Origin: SG8-41 sp963802355
Lineage (GTDB): Bacteria; Pseudomonadota; Gammaproteobacteria; Burkholderiales; SG8-41
Length of the DNA: 64,000 nt
Assembly: GCA_963802355.1 (NCBI GenBank)
Contig: CAWDIV010000005.1
Location: 114,952 to 178,951, forward strand
Direction of reading: 5' to 3'
Shown here: in pieces, positions 33,079-41,390 of the stretch
Numbering within the stretch: position 1 is the stretch's first letter
How the letters are laid out: the number at the start of each line of letters is the position of its first letter
Notes under the pieces: model-generated
Database searches by the model: none
What the model was told of the DNA's origin: nothing
What the model saw: the letters and a program-made list of their open reading frames with translations, nothing else
Translations under genes and position numbers: made by a program

Positions 33079-34267
33079 CCGGCTGCTGGAAGATCCGGCG
33101 CTGCGAAGACCGCTGGCGGGCCGGCGCGTGGCACTGCTCGCGCATCCGGCGTCGGTGACGCGCGATCTCGTGCACTCGCTCGACGCGCTGGCGACGCTCG
33201 AGGACATCGACGTGGCTGCGGCCTTCGGTCCCCAGCACGGACTGCGCGGCGATAAGCAGGACAACATGGTCGAATCGCCCGACTACACCGACCCGGCGCA
33301 CGGCATCCCGGTATTCAGTCTGTATGGCAAGGTTCGCCGTCCGACGGCCCAGATGATGGACAGCTTCGACGTGCTGCTTGTCGATCTTCAGGACCTCGGC
33401 TGCAGGGTCTATACCTTCGTCACCACGCTGCGTTACGTTCTCGAGGCGGCCGCGGAACGCGGCAAAGGAGTTTGGGTGCTCGACCGGCCCAATCCGGTGG
33501 GGCGCCCGGTCGAGGGGACGAAGCTCCTAGCCAGCTGGGAAAGTTTTGTCGGCGCCGGGCCGCTTCCAATGCGTCACGGTCTGACCCTTGGTGAGCTCGC
33601 CAAGTGGTTCGTGCGCACGCTTCGCCTGGATGTGGAATGCGAAGTGGTGACCATGGAAGGCTGGATGCCAGCTGGCGCGCCGGGGTTCGGCTGGCCCCTG
33701 GGGGAGCGAGCATGGGTAAATACCAGCCCCAATGCATCCAATCTATGGATGGCGCGCTGCTACGCGGGAACGGTTATGCTGGAAGGGACCACACTGTCGG
33801 AGGGGCGGGGCACGACGCGGCCGCTGGAGCTCTTCGGGGCGCCTGATGTGGAGCCGTATGCCCTGCTCTCGGCTATGGAATCCTTCGCCCCGCAGTGGAT
33901 GCTCGGTTGCCGGCTGCGGCGCTGCTGGTTCGAGCCCACATTCCATAAGCATGCCGGCGAGCGGTGCGCAGGACTCCAGATCCATGTCGAGGACGCGGCC
34001 TACGATCACGTTGCTTTTCGCCCTTGGCGACTGCTCGCCCTCGCTTTCAAGGCCCTGCGGACGCTGCAGCCTGACTTCGACCTGTGGCGTGTGTTCCCAT
34101 ACGAGTACGAATACGACCGTCTCGCCATCGATCTTATCAACGGTAGCGCGCTGCTGCGTGAGTGGGTGGATGATCCCGCCGCCCTCGCGTCCGATCTGGA
34201 CGCACTCGTCATCCCCGACGAGCAAGCATGGCGCGCGGAGCGCGAATCAGTGCTGCTCTACCGCTGA
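33062..34267 (+). CDS. NamZ-like exo-beta-N-acetylmuramidase (DUF1343)
   Basis: A 401-residue DUF1343 protein with VALLAHPASVTRD, FGPQHGLRGDKQDN, PVFSLYGKVRRPT, DVLLVDLQDLGCRVYTFV and LDRPNPVGRPVEG, the hallmark blocks of the NamZ family that releases N-acetylmuramic acid from peptidoglycan fragments. There is no signal peptide, unlike secreted members, which suggests a cytoplasmic role in muropeptide recycling. It overlaps the DOMON-like gene. anmK, often near tyrS, is not in the window. Confidence 0.88.
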   Translation: MKFGIDRLLEDPALRRPLAGRRVALLAHPASVTRDLVHSLDALATLEDIDVAAAFGPQHGLRGDKQDNMVESPDYTDPAHGIPVFSLYGKVRRPTAQMMDSFDVLLVDLQDLGCRVYTFVTTLRYVLEAAAERGKGVWVLDRPNPVGRPVEGTKLLASWESFVGAGPLPMRHGLTLGELAKWFVRTLRLDVECEVVTMEGWMPAGAPGFGWPLGERAWVNTSPNASNLWMARCYAGTVMLEGTTLSEGRGTTRPLELFGAPDVEPYALLSAMESFAPQWMLGCRLRRCWFEPTFHKHAGERCAGLQIHVEDAAYDHVAFRPWRLLALAFKALRTLQPDFDLWRVFPYEYEYDRLAIDLINGSALLREWVDDPAALASDLDALVIPDEQAWRAERESVLLYR

Positions 34268-34345
34268 ACGCGGTGAGCAGTAAGCGGTAAGCGGCGAGAA
34301 AGCCGTCGGGTGTGACCTACCTGCTCACTGCTTACCGCTTACTAG
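34268..34345. repeat. Inverted heptamer repeat, GTAAGCG type
   Basis: GAGCAGTAAGCGGTAAGCGG on the left is complementary to CTGCTCACTGCTTACCGCTTAC on the right, making a long hairpin between two convergent genes. It may serve both as a transcription end. Confidence 0.7.
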
Positions 34346-35571
34346 TCTAGTCGGGCGAGATTGGTGCCGCGCAGCAGCTTCAGGCGCTGCGCCAGCGGTG
34401 TAACGACGCTCTCGAACGCGGACCGCTGTTCGGCCATGATCGGGGGTGCCGAGGGCATGGCCACATTCAGCGGATTCTGGTGCACGTTGTTGATGCGGAA
34501 TTCATAGTGCAGGTGCGGGCCTGTGGCGAGACCGGTCGAGCCGACATAGCCGATGACGTCTCCCTGCGCGACACGCGCGCCCTTGCGCATCCCTTTAGCC
34601 AGCCCGGAGAGATGACCGTACCACGTCGTGTACTGGGATTGATGACGGAGAACGACGAGATTACCGTAACCGCCCTGACGGCCAGCGATTTCCACGATTC
34701 CGTCGCCGGTTGCTTTTACCCGCGTACCAGCCGGCGCCCCGTAATCGATACCCTTATGCGCGCGCCATTCGCGCAGCACGGGATGGAATCGGGCGTTGGT
34801 AAAACCGGAAGTGATCCGCGAGAACTCCAGCGGAGAGCGGAGGAACGCCTTGCGTATGTTCTTGCCTTCCAGGGTGTAATAGCCACCCTGGCCATCCGCA
34901 TGCTGAAAATAGACCGCCTGGTAGACCTTGCCGTTATTGACGAATTCGGCGGCCAGCACGCGGCCGGTACGCAGCTGCTCACCCTGGTCGTTGAACGTCT
35001 CGTAGACAACGGTAAACCGGTCTCCGCGCCGCAGATCCCGGTGGAAGTCGATGTCGGTCGAGAAGATCTCGGCGATCTGGATCGCGACCGCATCGGCCAG
35101 GCCGGCCGCATCCGTGGCGGCGAAAAGCGAGCTTCTAATCTCTGCCGCTGTCATCTGTACACGGCGCTCGAGCGCGACGGGTTGCTCGGTCACGCTGAAT
35201 GATTCGCCGCTGCGTTCGATACGGATCACCGTGCCGCCGTTGAGATAGCGCAGGGCGAGCAGCTTACCTTCGGCAGTGGTGTGGGACCGCATCGTTCTGC
35301 CGGGAATCAACTGATAGAGTCCTCGTGCCGCGCGCGTACCGCGCAGCCAGGTGATGGCGCCCGGATCGTCCACACCAAGTCGGGAAAGCAGGGAGCCGAA
35401 CGTGTCATCGCGGCGGACACGTTCCTCGCGCCAGAAACCGGTGTCCGGCGGAACGCTGAGGGTAGTGGCGGGGAGGGCGAGCTGTTCGACGACCTGGGTG
35501 CGCGGTGCCGTATCGGTGACGGTGTGGGGTGCTATACCGAAGGCCGCGACGATGCCAAGGAACGGCAACAC
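34342..35571 (-). CDS. M23-family peptidoglycan endopeptidase (MepM/OapA-like)
   Basis: About 409 residues from a GTG at 35571; the same frame extends upstream without an obvious ATG to about 35695, encoding REGRIPILAQKLARLTAHTG and completing a cytoplasmic head, so the start is uncertain. A membrane anchor (WGVALLVLPFLGIVAAF) precedes an OapA/LysM-like region and the C-terminal LytM domain, with HKGIDYGAPAGTRVKA (H-x3-D), HLSGLA and the H-x-H motif THLHYEF-like GPHLHYEFR. The zinc ligands look intact, so it is a likely active cross-link hydrolase. Confidence 0.92.
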   Translation of the reverse strand: MLPFLGIVAAFGIAPHTVTDTAPRTQVVEQLALPATTLSVPPDTGFWREERVRRDDTFGSLLSRLGVDDPGAITWLRGTRAARGLYQLIPGRTMRSHTTAEGKLLALRYLNGGTVIRIERSGESFSVTEQPVALERRVQMTAAEIRSSLFAATDAAGLADAVAIQIAEIFSTDIDFHRDLRRGDRFTVVYETFNDQGEQLRTGRVLAAEFVNNGKVYQAVYFQHADGQGGYYTLEGKNIRKAFLRSPLEFSRITSGFTNARFHPVLREWRAHKGIDYGAPAGTRVKATGDGIVEIAGRQGGYGNLVVLRHQSQYTTWYGHLSGLAKGMRKGARVAQGDVIGYVGSTGLATGPHLHYEFRINNVHQNPLNVAMPSAPPIMAEQRSAFESVVTPLAQRLKLLRGTNLARLD

Positions 35572-35754
35572 CAGCAGCGCTACTCCCCATTTCAGGCCCG
35601 TGTGCGCCGTGAGGCGCGCGAGCTTTTGCGCTAGAATCGGAATCCTGCCCTCCCGCCTGATTTCCCTGGACTTTTTTAGGGAGCAGAAAGCTTAGCAGAA
35701 ATACCCCTGCCGTCAAAGCGCTCTTTTCGCATCGTGAAATAGACCCCCATTGAC

Positions 35755-36954
35755 ATGAGCGTCGAAGAACAATTGCAGGTCATCGAGCGCGGCTGTGACG
35801 AGTTGTTGATCAGGGCCGAGCTTGCGGAAAGGCTCAAGTCCGGCCGGCCGTTGCGCGTGAAAGCGGGTTTCGATCCCACCGCGCCCGACCTCCACCTCGG
35901 TCATACGGTGCTTATCAATAAGTTGAGGCAACTGCAGGAACTCGGTCACCACATCGTGTTTCTGATCGGCGATTTCACCGGCATGATTGGCGATCCTTCC
36001 GGCAAGAACGCAACGCGGCCGCCGTTGACCCGCGAGGAAATCGCGCAGAACGCGAGGACATACGCCGATCAGGTATTCAGGATCCTGGACCGCGGGCGGA
36101 CTGAGGTGAAATTCAACTCCGAATGGATGGACCGGGTGAACGCGGCCGACATGGTCCGCCTGGCCGCGACTTACACCGTCGCGCGCATGCTGGAGCGCGA
36201 CGACTTCGCCAAACGCTACAAGAGCCAGCAGCCGATCGCCATTCACGAGTTCCTCTATCCGCTGGTGCAGGGCTATGACTCGGTTGCGCTGGAGGCCGAC
36301 TTGGAGCTCGGCGGCACCGACCAGAAGTTCAACCTGTTGATGGGACGCGAAGTGCAGAAGCATTGCGGCCAGGCGCCCCAGTCCATCCTGACGATGCCGC
36401 TGCTCGAAGGCACGGACGGCGTCAACAAGATGTCGAAATCGCTCGGGAACCACATCGGTATCGCCGAGCCGCCCGGAGAAATATTCGGCAAGGTGATGTC
36501 GATTTCCGACGAGCTGATGTGGCGCTACATCGAGCTTCTATCTCTTGAGGCGCCTCAAAAGATAGAAGCTAAGAAACAGGCTGTTCTACAGGGCAGCAAT
36601 CCCAGGGACGTCAAGTTCGATTTTGCCCAGGAGATCGTGGAAAGATTTCACGGCAGAAACGCCGCCCAGCTTGCTGCAAAGGACTTCATCGCCAGGTTTC
36701 GGAATCATGAGGCGCCTTCTGACATGCCATCAGTCTCGATACGGACCGTTGGCGGGAAGGCTCTGGGAATTGCGCAAGTGTTGAAGCAAGGGCAGCTTGC
36801 GACGAGTACCACAGAAGCCTCGAGGCTGGTCGAGCAGGGCGGCGTAAAGATAGACGGGGAGAAGGTAACCGACACGGCACTCACGCTTTCGTCGGGTCGA
36901 ACGTATGTGATCCAAGTCGGCAAGCGCAAGTTTGCGCGCGTGACGATCGACTGA
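35755..36954 (+). CDS. tyrS: Tyrosyl-tRNA synthetase
   Basis: Class I aminoacyl-tRNA synthetase of 399 residues, TyrRS type with the HIGH-like PDLHLGHTVLINKL (about 42-55), the KMSKS loop NKMSKSLGNHIG (about 223-234) and a C-terminal S4 RNA-binding domain (about 335-398). It is divergent from the M23 gene, an arrangement common in betaproteobacteria. The ATG at 35755 is the only suitable start. Confidence 0.97.
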   Translation: MSVEEQLQVIERGCDELLIRAELAERLKSGRPLRVKAGFDPTAPDLHLGHTVLINKLRQLQELGHHIVFLIGDFTGMIGDPSGKNATRPPLTREEIAQNARTYADQVFRILDRGRTEVKFNSEWMDRVNAADMVRLAATYTVARMLERDDFAKRYKSQQPIAIHEFLYPLVQGYDSVALEADLELGGTDQKFNLLMGREVQKHCGQAPQSILTMPLLEGTDGVNKMSKSLGNHIGIAEPPGEIFGKVMSISDELMWRYIELLSLEAPQKIEAKKQAVLQGSNPRDVKFDFAQEIVERFHGRNAAQLAAKDFIARFRNHEAPSDMPSVSIRTVGGKALGIAQVLKQGQLATSTTEASRLVEQGGVKIDGEKVTDTALTLSSGRTYVIQVGKRKFARVTID

Positions 36955-37056
36955 CGGCGCCAGCCGGGCCTGGTCAATTGCGCTTGCCCGGCAACGGCAA
37001 TACCGGGCAATCTCGGCATGCAGATATTCCAGGAGCAGAGTGCCCCGTACCCGTTC

Positions 37057-37687
37057 TCACTCCGCGCGTTTGCCCCATAGTTGCTGCAGGCGAGCCTCGC
37101 GCCCGCAGCCGGTTTTGTAGAACTTGTAGCGCACGGGATTCTTCAGGTGGTAATCCTGGTGATAGTCCTCGGCCGGGTAGAAGACATCCGCCCTGGCAAT
37201 CTGCGTCACGATCTCGCCCTTGAATGGCTTGTTCTTCGCGAGTGTCGCCCGGGACGCTTCGGCGAGCCGGCGCTCCTCGTCGTTGTGGTAGAAAATCGCG
37301 CTGCGATATTGGGAGCCGTGATCGCAGAACTGCGCGTCCTTCTGGGTCGGGTCGATGTTGCGCCAGAAGGCTTCGAGCAGCTTCTCGTAGGTCACCTTGG
37401 CGGGATCGTATTCGACCTGCACTACCTCCGCGTGGCCGGTACGGCCGCCCGAGACCTGCTCGTACGTCGGATTCTTGGTCTGTCCTGCCCATGTATCCGG
37501 AAACGGTCGAGATGACACCCGGGATCTTGTCGTAGGCTTCCTCCATGCACCAGAAGCAGCCGCCGGCAAACGTCGCCTTGGCGGTAGCGGGCTTGGGCGC
37601 CGCTTTGGACTGTGATTGCGCCAAAACCGGGACGGCCAGCATGGCGGCCAATATCAGCGTAAATCCTAGGGATAGCGTCTTCTTCAT
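37057..37687 (-). pseudogene. msrA: Periplasmic peptide methionine sulfoxide reductase MsrA, frameshifted
   Basis: ATG at 37687 gives a signal peptide (MKKTLSLGFTLILAAMLAVP, ending LAQ) followed by the MsrA domain with catalytic GGCFWCMEEAYDKIPGV. After SGYMG the frame is lost at about 37486; removing one base there gives GYMGGQTKNPTYEQVSGG, identical in pattern to the intact second msrA at 39822. The rest (FCDHGSQYRSAIFYH, YHQDYHLKNP) runs in the second frame to 37057. It lies 43 bp after the HTH regulator gene on the same strand. Confidence 0.9.
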
Positions 37688-37730
37688 CTGTCTCTCCTCG
37701 CTTGCCGCAAATGGCGGCACTGTTGATCAT

Positions 37731-38507
37731 TCACGATTCGCGCCGGGAGATTTGGGCCCGGGATGGCGGCGGTTTGCGCCGGCGCAATTCGGCAAATGCA
37801 TGCAATTCCCAGTGGCGGATCGCGACCAGCAGACTCATCGCCGAGCGCCCGGTGAGGGGCAGCTTGCTGTCGTCGTTGTGCAGCTCGGAGAACTCCCGCG
37901 CTACGCGCTTCAGCCGGGTCACGATCGCGGCGCCGGAAGTCCGGGACAACATGCCGTTCACCACGACCATGTACTCGTGCGGGCGGGCAAAGCGCGAACG
38001 GAAATACTCGCTATGCGCTTGCTGGTTGAAGAAACGCTGGATCGGTCCATCCGGCAGCCATGAGAAATTGTGCGATACCAGGAGCTTTATACGGTTGTTG
38101 GCCTGTAATTGGATGAACCCCAGCCGGTCGAGCCTGACGAGCAGCTGGATACATTCGGTCTTCTCGATGTCGTAGGCGGCGACGATCTGCTCGAAGTTCA
38201 CGTGGTTCAAAGCGCACACGGCGACGAGGAACAGCTTTCGGCTCGAGACGATCTCCTTTTCCTGTTCCCACGTGAGCTGCGAGATGAGGGTCTCTTCCTC
38301 GTGTAGGATGCGGGCGAGGTCGGAAAACTCCGTGTTGGTCAGCTGGCAGATCTCGTCCAATCGCTTCAGCGTGAATTCCCGCTTCGAAAACATGCGCTTG
38401 ACGCTGGCTTCGCTCAGGTTGAGCTTGCGTGCCACGTGGGCATAGGTAATCCCGCGAGCTTTCAACTCGCGCTTGAGCACGTCCACCAGCGCGGCGGTAT
38501 GTGCCAT
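37731..38507 (-). CDS. XRE-type helix-turn-helix regulator with C-terminal domain
   Basis: A 258-residue protein. The N-terminal HTH (about 12-60: LKARGITYAHVARKLNLSEA..SVKRMFSKREFTLKRLDEIC) is of the Cro/CI type. The remaining ~190 residues are a helical/beta domain without a known ligand motif, containing a second winged-helix-like region (VRLDRLGFIQLQANNRIKLL). It is divergent from the ferritin-like gene (38675) across 167 bp and may control it and the downstream msrA. The target is inferred from position only. Confidence 0.8.
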   Translation of the reverse strand: MAHTAALVDVLKRELKARGITYAHVARKLNLSEASVKRMFSKREFTLKRLDEICQLTNTEFSDLARILHEEETLISQLTWEQEKEIVSSRKLFLVAVCALNHVNFEQIVAAYDIEKTECIQLLVRLDRLGFIQLQANNRIKLLVSHNFSWLPDGPIQRFFNQQAHSEYFRSRFARPHEYMVVVNGMLSRTSGAAIVTRLKRVAREFSELHNDDSKLPLTGRSAMSLLVAIRHWELHAFAELRRRKPPPSRAQISRRES

Positions 38508-38674
38508 GTTTCCTCCCCCGGTCCCGCATCACGGTATCACTAATGGCTACCCCTGGGCAAACAGGTAGCAACGACACGCTTTGTGCTTGGCGGCGGCGCG
38601 CTGCTTTCCGATGATGGCGGGGCGCGTCGAGCGCATGCTGCGCCGGCGCTGCAAACTTCAACAGGGGAGACGCC

Positions 38675-39544
38675 ATGCGAGCCAATGCAATCACGATGAT
38701 GGGGCAACGCAAGCCGGATGAAAACGCGCGCCGACGGGCCATGGTCCGCTTGAACGGCATGATGTTCTACAGCATAGGACTCGCTTCGTTTCTGGAATCA
38801 ACCGCGCCACTGGACACGAACCGGCTGATCAGGCTGTCGGACGGCCATGCCGACGTCCGTCTGTGGCTCGAGGGAGTATGGCTGCCGCAAAGGGCAAAGC
38901 ATGGCGAGCTGTTCAGGGAATACATCGAGACCACCTGGCCGGAGTTCGAATGGAGTTCTGCCTGCCAGGAGTTCCAAGAATCCTATTGCTTGCGCTCTGC
39001 CTGCCGAGTCGAAGCGCCCGGACTTGCTCTCGAGTTCATTGCGCGCTGCGTGAACGAAACCGCGTTGGCGGTGTTTTATCGGACACTCACGAAATGCGCC
39101 GACGAGCCGTCGTTGCGGTCGCTGGCGCTTGAGGCAGCACGCGACCATGCCGCCTATTTCACCTACTTCCGCGGGCTCTACAATCGCTTTGGCGGACGCA
39201 AGCGCGCCGGGCTCGCGACAACCTGCCGCACCGTCCTCGCTTCCTGCCGCTCGGCGCGCGAGGTGGACGTGGCGGCAGCGTTTCATCCGCTGGCTCGTCA
39301 CTGGCACGGCGGATGGGTTTTCCCGGAGCTCACCTATTCCGAGTTTCTCGCGCGATTGGCGCAACTCATCAAGCGCCACGCCGCGCTGGGACCTTTGGAG
39401 CGGTTGCTGTTCAGGCCGTGGCTGAATCCGCCGCGGCGCATTGAAACGTTGCCTCCGCCGGCAACCCCAAATGGAGCGTGCAAGAACGAGCGTTCCGTGC
39501 CCGCTTCCCGTCCGGCTCAGACCGCACAGGCGCGCGCTGCGTAA
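38675..39544 (+). CDS. Ferritin-like-fold hypothetical protein
   Basis: A 289-residue, almost wholly helical protein. Candidate di-metal ligands are E/H residues in GELFREYIETTWPEF, CQEFQESY, NETALAVFYRTL and the E..H segment LEAARDHAAYFTYFRGLY, a layout like ferritin-like oxygenases and acyl-ACP-desaturase relatives. I cannot name the reaction. The gene is divergent from the HTH regulator and is closed by a strong terminator, so it is a single-gene unit. Confidence 0.6.
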   Translation: MRANAITMMGQRKPDENARRRAMVRLNGMMFYSIGLASFLESTAPLDTNRLIRLSDGHADVRLWLEGVWLPQRAKHGELFREYIETTWPEFEWSSACQEFQESYCLRSACRVEAPGLALEFIARCVNETALAVFYRTLTKCADEPSLRSLALEAARDHAAYFTYFRGLYNRFGGRKRAGLATTCRTVLASCRSAREVDVAAAFHPLARHWHGGWVFPELTYSEFLARLAQLIKRHAALGPLERLLFRPWLNPPRRIETLPPPATPNGACKNERSVPASRPAQTAQARAA

Positions 39545-39567
39545 AAATGCAATTAAGGAACCTCTGA

Positions 39568-39605
39568 AAAAACCTGCTCGGTGCGATGGGCCGAGCAGGT
39601 TTTTC
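39568..39605 (+). terminator. Intrinsic terminator after the ferritin-like gene
   Basis: A 14-bp stem AAAAACCTGCTCGG / CCGAGCAGGTTTTT with a 9-base loop and T-run; strong. Confidence 0.93.
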
Positions 39606-39680
39606 AACTGAAACCCGGGGGCGCGCAGCGCCCAGCCTGCGGTTCGGATAAACTGGGCAATTCTCTTTGCTTCGGACTAT

Positions 39681-39803
39681 CGAGCTTTACGTAACTTCGT
39701 CACGCCGCTCGACCCTCACCCCCAACTCCGCTACCAAAGGGCGAGGGGAGCGGGGTGAGGACGAATCGGCGAGTCCGGATATGTCATCCGGTTTCGTAAT
39801 AAT
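39681..39803 (+). repeat. Leader-type dispersed repeat L, copy C (upstream of second msrA)
   Basis: A 123-bp copy with CGAGCTTTACGTAAC TTC GTCACGCCGCTCG, a CCTCACCCCCAACTCC / GGGGAGCGGGGTGAGG arm pair and CCGGATATGTCATCCGG, ending TCGTAATAAT. The msrA ATG is 19 bp further on (39822). In this copy the final ATG of the element is changed to ATA. Confidence 0.85.
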
Positions 39804-39821
39804 CCATGGAAAGGGCCGCCG

Positions 39822-40391
39822 ATGAGCCTAGCCGCGCCAGCCCCCAGCCGACGCAAGGAAATCGCCACGCTCGCGGGCGGTTGTTTCTGGTGTCTGGAGG
39901 CGGTGTTCGACGAATTGAAAGGGGTGGAATCGGTCGAATCCGGTTACATGGGCGGCCAAACGCGCAACCCGACTTACCAGCAAGTGTGTAACGGCGATAC
40001 CGGCCATGCTGAGGTAGTGCGCGTCACCTTCGATCCGTCGGTGCTGTCATTCGACGATCTGCTTGAAGTATTCTTCGTGATTCACGACCCGACGACGCTC
40101 AATTACCAGGGCAACGATTTCGGAACCCAGTACCGATCGGCGATTTTCTACCACACGCCCGAGCAGAAGGCGGCTGCCGAAAGAGTGATCGGTAAGCTCA
40201 ACTCGGCCAAAATATGGAACGAGCCGATCGTGACCGAAGTCGCGCCGGCGACGGAATACTATCCCGGGGAGGGTTATCACCAGGAATATTACGTCCGCAA
40301 TCCCAACCAGCCCTATTGCCGGGCGGTCGTGGCGCCCAAAGTACAAAAATTTCGGAAGCATTTCCTGGAAAAGCTCAAGCGCCCGGCGTAG
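39822..40391 (+). CDS. msrA: Peptide methionine sulfoxide reductase MsrA (cytoplasmic)
   Basis: Repairs methionine-S-sulfoxide. The 189-residue product has no signal peptide. The catalytic motif GGCFWCLEAVFDELKGV lies at about 23-39, followed by SGYMGGQTRNPTYQQVCNGD and GTQYRSAIFYH. The resolving cysteine is probably in NQPYCRAVVAPK. A repeat L copy sits in its 5' region. It is a second, cytoplasmic msrA next to the periplasmic one at 37057. Confidence 0.96.
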   Translation: MSLAAPAPSRRKEIATLAGGCFWCLEAVFDELKGVESVESGYMGGQTRNPTYQQVCNGDTGHAEVVRVTFDPSVLSFDDLLEVFFVIHDPTTLNYQGNDFGTQYRSAIFYHTPEQKAAAERVIGKLNSAKIWNEPIVTEVAPATEYYPGEGYHQEYYVRNPNQPYCRAVVAPKVQKFRKHFLEKLKRPA

Positions 40392-40856
40392 CGGGCGAGC
40401 GGCGCGTCGTGTCTTTCGACGCAAGTCCGCGTGCGCGGGGCACTGCGGCGGCGCGTCCGGAACCGAGCGGCGCACGAGAGCAGCGCGCCCGGGAAACCCA
40501 GGAATCTGTCGAACTCGGGTCCGATAGATTCCTTTGCGGCTGCCTGCGGGGAGCCATGGCCCGACAGGCTGCTAGACTTGAACTTCTGCAGATAAGTCCT
40601 TGACTTCACGCCAAGGCGGGATTGCGCAGCGTCATGGCCCGGACGAGCGGGTGCGCGCTCGGGCGCGTGAGCGACGGCGCCGCCGATGGCGTCCGAGTGG
40701 GAGCCAGGCGTTTACCGGCGCGACCCCTGTGCTCACGACGGCCAAAAACCCCTTGCAAGGTTCAATAGACATAGGCATCCTCTACACGCCGAATTCATCC
40801 TAGACGGCGTTTCCAACCACTGGCGCTCAATCAGCGCAATCACCGGGAGAAGCAAT
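40392..40856. other. Gene gap holding repeat T copy 3 and the SWIB-gene leader
   Basis: Outside the repeat (40500-40575) I see no gene. The strand is GC-rich up to about 40740 and less so afterwards; TTGCAAGG at about 40753 and TAGACAT 10 bases later could be a weak promoter for the SWIB gene. Confidence 0.4.
40500..40575 (+). repeat. Dispersed structured repeat T, copy 3 (short form)
   Basis: The 5' hairpin AGGAATCTGTCG..CCGATAGATTCCT (40500-40533) is joined to the 3' end GGCTGCCTGCGGGG..CGACAGGCTGCTAG. The inner ~130 bp of copies 1 and 4 are missing, so this looks like an internal deletion derivative. Confidence 0.7.
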
Positions 40857-41189
40857 ATGGCGAAGAGTAAGAAAGGCAAGGCTTCCAAAAAGAAAGTCAG
40901 CAAGGCGGCGAAAAAGCCCGCGAAGAAGAAGAGCGCGCGCAAACCGAATGCCGCGTTCATGAAACCGATGAACCCGAGCCCAGCGCTCGCGGCGGTGATC
41001 GGAGGCAATGCCCAGCCGCGCACTGAAGTCACCAAGAAACTCTGGGGCTACATCAAGCGCAATGGTCTGCAAGACCGGGTCAACAGGCGCATGATCAACG
41101 CCGACGACAAGCTGCGGCCGGTGTTCGGCGGTAGAGCGCAGGTATCGATGTTCGAGATGACGAGGCTCGTCAACAATCACCTGAAATAA
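40857..41189 (+). CDS. SWIB/MDM2-domain protein
   Basis: ATG at 40857 after GGGAGAAG; 110 residues. The first ~40 residues are lysine- and alanine-rich (KKGKASKKKVSKAAKKPAKK), like histone tails, and the rest is a SWIB domain (PSPALAAVIGG, EVTKKLWGYIKRNGLQD, DDKLRPVFG, FEMTRLVNNHL). Such small basic SWIB proteins are thought to bind nucleic acid and affect chromosome structure, as in Chlamydia; its function in proteobacteria is not established. A terminator follows. Confidence 0.93.
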   Translation: MAKSKKGKASKKKVSKAAKKPAKKKSARKPNAAFMKPMNPSPALAAVIGGNAQPRTEVTKKLWGYIKRNGLQDRVNRRMINADDKLRPVFGGRAQVSMFEMTRLVNNHLK

Positions 41190-41207
41190 CGCGCTGCGCC
41201 ATGGAAG

Positions 41208-41240
41208 CGGGGCTGCCTCCTGGCAGCCCCGTTGCTTTTA
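41208..41240 (+). terminator. Intrinsic terminator after the SWIB gene
   Basis: A 10-bp stem CGGGGCTGCC / GGCAGCCCCG, loop TCCT, then TTGCTTTT. Confidence 0.85.
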
Positions 41241-41276
41241 TGAACGAGCGGCGGGGGAATGGGCCCAGTAAGGAGC

Positions 41277-41360
41277 GGCGGGGAACGTGCCCCTTCCGGC
41301 AAGTCATCGGGGGCCTTCCCGTTCCCCCCGCACCCCCCGTCGCACGCTGAAACTCATCCG
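41277..41360 (+). repeat. GC-rich dispersed repeat V, copy 1
   Basis: CGGGGAACGTGCCCCTTCCG ... CCTTCCCGTTCCCCCCGCAC ... GTCGCACGCTGAAAC. Copies 2-4 lie at 56950-57220. The two GGGGAACG/CGTTCCCC arms can pair. Confidence 0.65.
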
Positions 41361-41390
41361 CAAGAAATACTTGGGGCGATGACGGAGCGC

